Position numbers and translations under genes: made by a program. DNA of 10,102 nucleotides from positions 1-10,102 of the forward strand of contig JAISPK010000079.1 of the NCBI GenBank assembly GCA_031274985.1. Reading direction: 5' to 3'. The DNA is from Coriobacteriales bacterium. Its GTDB lineage: Bacteria > Actinomycetota > Coriobacteriia > Coriobacteriales > UBA8131. The stretch's first letter is position 1, and each line of letters begins with the position of its first letter. The notes below the pieces were generated by a model. That model searched no databases, was not told the DNA's origin, and saw only the letters and a program-made list of their open reading frames with translations. Of the stretch, positions 6,695 through 10,102 are shown piece after piece.

Positions 6695-7321
6695 CTAATG
6701 AAAGTACCATATATCTTCTATTCTCTTTTCGATGCATTTAAGATAGACAGAGCAATCAGTTTTGTCTTTTCTGGTTGACCTCAATACTGCTCCGGCAACT
6801 AAATCAGCGAGCTGTATAAGGTTATCTGACCTTGAGTCTACAAACTTGAACTTTGACACCTTGATATCATTGGTGTTTAGTTGTTTCCTGAAATAAGTTG
6901 TTGCACCCTTTTTGTATTCTCGCCCTGAACGCCCGTCAAGCTTAACGCTAGCATGCCTCAAGTTAGGTGTCATTTGTAGCACTAGGCGAATCATGTAATT
7001 ATAGAAAGAATCTTGGTTACTCCGGAGTTGCCTGCTGTAGATGCTGGGTTTATGGACACAAATAACACGAATTCTGAAGTCAAAATTTGCAATACTAGCC
7101 AGCAGACTGCGAATAGTCTCCTTATTGGTCTTATTAAACTTAAACTCACAGCCATCTGACCACCCAAGAGAGCGTTTGAGTTTTTTCATGTAGAGCGAGA
7201 CTTCTTCCGCCACAAGGTTATCATCGAATATCAGACACGTAATTACAAAGTGTTCACTAGAGCCATGCTCAAACTTAAAGCCTGGGTCTCCGGCATCATC
7301 TATGAAAACAACCTGGCTCAC
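6695..7321 (-). CDS. DUF3800 family protein (putative RNase H-like enzyme)
   Basis: The 208-residue protein shows the features of the DUF3800 family. The N-terminal VVFIDDAGDPG (4-14) has closely spaced aspartates, an isolated Asp129 lies in VKLDGRSG, and the C-terminal block DSRSDNLIQLADLVAGAV (162-179) resembles the family's conserved D-x(4)-N-x-I-Q-x-A-D-x-x-A. These acidic positions fit an RNase H-like active site, though biochemical activity is not established for most members. No membrane segment or signal is seen. The start is GTG 7321, supported by GGGAG five bases upstream; an ATG is not available before the conserved N-terminus. The gene is visibly A+T-richer than the genes on either side and stands alone beside a tRNA gene, which suggests horizontal acquisition. 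Family members are often found in mobile or defence-related contexts, but no partner gene is visible here. Confidence 0.82.
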   Translation of the reverse strand: MSQVVFIDDAGDPGFKFEHGSSEHFVITCLIFDDNLVAEEVSLYMKKLKRSLGWSDGCEFKFNKTNKETIRSLLASIANFDFRIRVICVHKPSIYSRQLRSNQDSFYNYMIRLVLQMTPNLRHASVKLDGRSGREYKKGATTYFRKQLNTNDIKVSKFKFVDSRSDNLIQLADLVAGAVLRSTRKDKTDCSVYLKCIEKRIEDIWYFH

Positions 7322-7470
7322 TCCGTCTCCCTGTTTAGGTGAACCTGCCAGCGTTTATTGTTACAGTGAGTAATAATAACATACAAACTTGCAAGAATTG
7401 TTACGTAATATCTCTTAAGGTGGGTCGGACCAAAGTAGCGCTGACTAAACCGGTCTCTGTTCAAAGCCTG

Positions 7471-7506
7471 TAAAAAACCGGGGTGTTCATCGCTGAACGC
7501 CCCGGT
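7471..7506 (-). terminator. Intrinsic terminator of the methyltransferase operon
   Basis: On the minus strand a GC-rich 12-bp stem (ACCGGGGCGTTC pairing with GAACACCCCGGT, one G-T wobble, arms at 7477-7488 and 7495-7506) is followed directly by six T residues. It lies 28 bases after the stop codon of the last operon gene. This is a textbook rho-independent terminator and defines the end of the three-gene unit. Confidence 0.92.
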
Positions 7507-7534
7507 AAGTAGCCTAAGAGTAGGTAGATCGGGT

Positions 7535-7798
7535 CTACTTGATGTAGCCCTTGATCATTTCAGTGCCGTAGTCGGTTACCTTGTAGTATACGTGCAATTC
7601 GTTTTTGTCGTCCAGCTCCCAGTTTGACTCTTCGAGGAGGCCGTTCTTTTCGGCAGACATGAGAGATTCATTGATCGCCTTGGGCTTGAAGGCTCTGAAC
7701 TTGCGGTAATCGTCGTTGAGTCGGGACATAACTCCCTGGACGTCAATCTCGCTACCGTCTTCGTAAAGCTTGAGAATCGCATAGTTGAGTGGTCTCAT
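7535..7798 (-). CDS. Small winged-helix-like protein, putative regulator
   Basis: An 87-residue protein begins at ATG 7798, one base after the permease stop codon. Its pattern fits a compact winged-helix domain: a first helix PLNYAILKLYED (3-14), a second DVQGVMSRLND (19-29), a longer Lys-rich helix FKPKAINESLMSAEKNGLL (37-55) as candidate recognition helix, then a hydrophobic beta-wing (about 57-74) ending in YYKVTDYGTEMIKGYI, the typical 'T-x-x-G' tail of PadR/MarR-like folds. I do not recognise a named family. AAGGAGG six bases upstream fixes this start over an in-frame start at 7846, which would overlap the permease gene by 47 bases. It is the last gene of the methyltransferase-permease operon. 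It could be a local transcriptional regulator, or a small accessory protein of the methyl-transfer system; DNA binding is inferred only from the fold pattern. Confidence 0.75.
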   Translation of the reverse strand: MRPLNYAILKLYEDGSEIDVQGVMSRLNDDYRKFRAFKPKAINESLMSAEKNGLLEESNWELDDKNELHVYYKVTDYGTEMIKGYIK

Positions 7799-7799
7799 G

Positions 7800-8984
7800 T
7801 TAGGCCTCCTTCTGCTTCTTGAAGAATTCCAGGGGATTAACCGCAATCAAGAAGATTCCGAGCACCATGACCAGTGCAGCGATCCATTGAATGGGAGCCA
7901 GTGCGTAGCCCTCCCAGCCGAGGTACAGACCCAGCACCAAAAACGAGACAAAAGGAACCCAAAAGGAGAAGCCGCCGTTGCAAGCCATACCAAGAGCAGC
8001 GCCACACATGCTGTTTCCCTTGTACCAAAAGGCAAAGGAGAAGCCTGCGGCCAAACCGGAGATCAAGAAGAAGATAAGCGGACTGGCAAGCAGACCGTCT
8101 TCAACGAGTGGGCCCTGCACCGCCTCGACGAGCATAGTGGGGAACAGGCCGAAGTGACCGGCGATAAGAAAGAGAACCGGCACCATGATAAACAGGGTGA
8201 ATACCCCTGAGGTGAACTGACGGATTGAGATAGAGATCTCGTAGTCGATTACCGAGGTTCCAAAGCCGCCGATAGCGCCCTCGATACCCCATCCCAGCGC
8301 CGCGATTAAGGCAATGGCAAGGCCGGCAAGATACATGGGGTCGGTGAGGGAGAAGTCTTCAAATGCGGTAGAACTGATCATGAAGGTAGCAATCACGCAA
8401 ATGATGATACCGATGCCAATGCGGAGGTTCATTCCCTGCTTCAAGAAGAGCCATCCGATAATTGCACCGACAGCAGGACACAGCGCAGTGATAGGCGCCG
8501 CGATAGGGCCGGACATAAGCAACGCGATGATATAGGCAGTGGAGGCAATCGGTCCGCCGATCAAAGCGCAGACGATCATCACCAAACCGGGCTTGGATTT
8601 GTAGCAGCGCAAGAAGTCCATGAACTTGCCCTTGAAGGCCGCCTTGCCAATCATCCAGAGCGAACTGATGAAGTCATTGATGCCCGATCCAAGCGCACCC
8701 AGTATCACCACGGCCATAAGCACGGAAAACGATGCACCCGCAATGTTCACCAGATCGGGGATCTGATTAGCCAGCACCTGGTCGTACCAGCCGTCCGCAC
8801 CGCCGTACCAGCCTTCGGCTCCGTTCAATCCCGGATACCACGCCGCTGAGCTTGTCGCAGCAACGATGAACGCAGAATAGAAGCCGTAGAGAAGCCCAGA
8901 AAAAAGCGCTATCAGGATTCCCTTCTTAAAAAAGCTTGCAGTTCGCGCACGGCGCGCCTGCTTCAGGTCAACAGAGTCATTCAT
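7800..8984 (-). CDS. DMT/EamA-type permease, probable methylated-amine transporter
   Basis: The 394-residue protein has about ten hydrophobic helices, at roughly 22-44, 80-104, 133-157, 163-181, 187-205, 217-240, 259-279, 297-320, 325-355 and 364-384. Length, Gly/Ala-rich helices and a two-halves layout suggest the drug/metabolite (EamA) transporter superfamily. The basic N-terminus (KQARRARTASFFKK) should be cytoplasmic. An aromatic loop after the first helix (residues 48-68) contains the heptads GAEGWYG and GADGWYD in tandem, mirrored by a 21-bp repeat in the DNA at about 8783-8824. ATG 8984 follows the methyltransferase stop by 27 bases, with GAAAGGG as ribosome-binding site. Being between a MttB-family gene and a small regulator-like gene, it most likely moves the methyltransferase's substrate or product. 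The substrate and direction of transport are inferred, not shown. Confidence 0.8.
   Translation of the reverse strand: MNDSVDLKQARRARTASFFKKGILIALFSGLLYGFYSAFIVAATSSAAWYPGLNGAEGWYGGADGWYDQVLANQIPDLVNIAGASFSVLMAVVILGALGSGINDFISSLWMIGKAAFKGKFMDFLRCYKSKPGLVMIVCALIGGPIASTAYIIALLMSGPIAAPITALCPAVGAIIGWLFLKQGMNLRIGIGIIICVIATFMISSTAFEDFSLTDPMYLAGLAIALIAALGWGIEGAIGGFGTSVIDYEISISIRQFTSGVFTLFIMVPVLFLIAGHFGLFPTMLVEAVQGPLVEDGLLASPLIFFLISGLAAGFSFAFWYKGNSMCGAALGMACNGGFSFWVPFVSFLVLGLYLGWEGYALAPIQWIAALVMVLGIFLIAVNPLEFFKKQKEA
7805..7811 (-). promoter_or_regulatory. Ribosome-binding site inside the permease 3' end
   Basis: AAGGAGG lies within the last codons of the permease gene, six bases before ATG 7798. It decides the start of the small winged-helix-like gene and implies translational coupling to the permease. 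Confidence 0.85.
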
Positions 8985-9011
8985 GCTATCCCTTTCTTGT
9001 TTGCCCGATTA

Positions 9012-10102
9012 TTACTGATTTTCTACGTGAGTGATAAAGTTTACCATTTCCTTTTCGATTTCCGGGTCGAGCAGACTTTCCGGAGCCGATTCCAGTATCT
9101 TCTCTACTCGCTCGTGGGCGTGGTCCTCAGCATCCTTGGCGCCCTGAGCCTGCCATTCCTCGATGCCTTTCCAGTCGGACACCGTTGGAGCGAAGTAATC
9201 ACGAAAATGCTCAAGCGTAGAGTCATTGGTCAAAAAATCGGACATAGGCGCAGCCTCCAGAAGGTCTTCGAGGCCCATTTGCTCTACGTTAAACTCCATA
9301 CCCTTGAGAAGGTAGCGAACCCGGCCGATGAGCTCATCGTCCAGTACGGTTTTTTCAAGCGAGGAGGTCATCAGATTGGCGAGAGAGCTGATACTTTGAC
9401 TGGTAACGTTAACCCCGGCCAGCGCGGTAAAGAGCAAGCTCTGCATGCCCTCCATGCCAGCTTGATAGTCAATGGTCTTAGAGGAGGTCACCCCGGTTTG
9501 CGCACGGGCAGGGAGTCCGTAGAACTCCTTGATCATCTGAACGCTGGACGCCAGCATGAGCGAGGTGTCCGGGCTGGCGCATTCCCAGGTTGCCGTGCGC
9601 ATGTAGCCATACGTCAGAGAGGCGGAGAGCATCACCGGAACCCCGGGCCTCACCAGCTGAGCCAGCACGAGCCCTGCCAGATCCTCGGCAATGGTCAGGA
9701 TCAAGGTCGAGAGCAAATAGACCGGCGAGGTGATGCCGGTCATCGGCGCTGATACGATGCAGATCGGCTGATTATGCTCAGCGTAGACCCTGATACCATC
9801 GCAGGCAAACTCAGACCAAAAATAAGGTGAATTCGGACAGACCGTATGCCAGGTGGCGTAGTGCTCATTGAGCCAGCCCTTGCCAAAATAGATCTCAAAG
9901 AGCTTAAAGACCTCTTCTTTCTTTTTGACGGTCTCGATCTCCATAGGGGAGAGGAGTGGTTTGTCGCAGTTTTTGAAAGACTCAAAAACCGTCCAGAGGC
10001 TTTTGGTGCGCCGCGGAACATCGCAGGGGCTCACGGGAGCATAGCCTGCTATGTCAACGTTCTCACAGGCCTGATAGAGCTTTTGCAGGTTGGAAAAATC
10101 CT
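9012..10102 (-). CDS. MttB-family (trimethylamine methyltransferase-like) protein, 5' end outside window
   Basis: The reading frame stays open to the right edge, so the N-terminus is missing. About 363 residues are visible and I estimate that a little over 100 are lost, by comparison with the usual length near 480-500. A GTG at 10034 lies inside the gene: the sequence upstream (FSNLQKLYQACENVDIAGYA) still looks like family sequence. Counting from that GTG, landmarks are SAPMTGITSPVYL (95-107), EDLAGLVLAQLVRPGVPV (117-134), YMRTATWECASPD (144-156), the active-site-region segment TGVTSSKTIDYQAGMEG (180-196), and LAGVNVTSQSISSLANL (205-221). No in-frame amber codon occurs, so this is a non-pyrrolysine member, like the glycine betaine, proline betaine and carnitine demethylases. 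Such enzymes pass a methyl group to a corrinoid protein. It heads, or lies within, an operon with a permease and a small regulator-like gene. Confidence 0.9.
   Translation of the reverse strand, partial: DFSNLQKLYQACENVDIAGYAPVSPCDVPRRTKSLWTVFESFKNCDKPLLSPMEIETVKKKEEVFKLFEIYFGKGWLNEHYATWHTVCPNSPYFWSEFACDGIRVYAEHNQPICIVSAPMTGITSPVYLLSTLILTIAEDLAGLVLAQLVRPGVPVMLSASLTYGYMRTATWECASPDTSLMLASSVQMIKEFYGLPARAQTGVTSSKTIDYQAGMEGMQSLLFTALAGVNVTSQSISSLANLMTSSLEKTVLDDELIGRVRYLLKGMEFNVEQMGLEDLLEAAPMSDFLTNDSTLEHFRDYFAPTVSDWKGIEEWQAQGAKDAEDHAHERVEKILESAPESLLDPEIEKEMVNFITHVENQ

Noticed and set aside
6679..7457. Direct repeats (CGGTCTC near 6680 and 7451) as borders of a mobile element around the DUF3800 gene
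   Set aside because: Only seven bases match, no integrase is present, and no copy of the tRNA 3' end is found on the far side.
8997..9752. Plus-strand open frame opposite the MttB-family gene
   Set aside because: It is a shadow of the methyltransferase frame, which has unmistakable family motifs.
9012..10102. Pyrrolysine (amber) codon in the MttB-family gene
   Set aside because: The frame is open throughout the visible part, including the region where pyrrolysine lies in true trimethylamine methyltransferases.

Overview
The window looks like a chromosomal segment of an anaerobic, moderately GC-rich bacterium. My best guess is an actinobacterium of the Coriobacteriia/Eggerthellaceae type. 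This rests on gene content (a MttB-type methyltransferase without pyrrolysine, a GCS2-family glutamate-cysteine ligase) and on an apparently leaderless start; no marker sequence settles it.

Layout. (1) Positions 67-651 (+) encode an unrecognised two-helix membrane protein. (2) Positions 652-854 are a convergent gap filled with short repeats: an ATTCCC-N8-GGGAAT palindrome, near-tandem 20-bp units, and an 87-bp imperfect inverted repeat. (3) Positions 855-5172 (-) form a tight three-gene operon, read right to left: GCS2-type glutamate-cysteine ligase, a glutathionylspermidine-synthase-like ATP-grasp ligase, then glutamyl-tRNA synthetase. (4) metK (5220-6452, +) diverges from this operon across 47 bp. 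The two -10 boxes overlap in one palindromic octamer, and the ligase mRNA looks leaderless. (5) A tRNA-Thr(CGU) gene with encoded CCA follows metK behind an extended -10 promoter. (6) Next come a strongly foldable spacer (6601-6685) and a lone, A+T-richer DUF3800 gene (6695-7321, -), which look like an accessory insertion beside the tRNA. (7) Positions 7471-10102 (-) hold an operon read right to left: a MttB-family methyltransferase (cut by the window edge), a DMT/EamA-type permease, and a small winged-helix-like protein. It closes with a strong intrinsic terminator.

How the genes work together (inference). Genes 3841-5172 and 2335-3831 supply two successive ATP-dependent ligations, expected to make gamma-glutamylcysteine and then extend or conjugate it; the product cannot be read from sequence. 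metK makes S-adenosylmethionine, so the divergent pair joins two branches of sulfur metabolism. The right-hand operon looks like a module for importing a methylated (probably quaternary) amine and demethylating it, with a small putative regulator at its end. The substrate and the corrinoid partner are not visible here. No gene-free stretch exceeds 300 bases.
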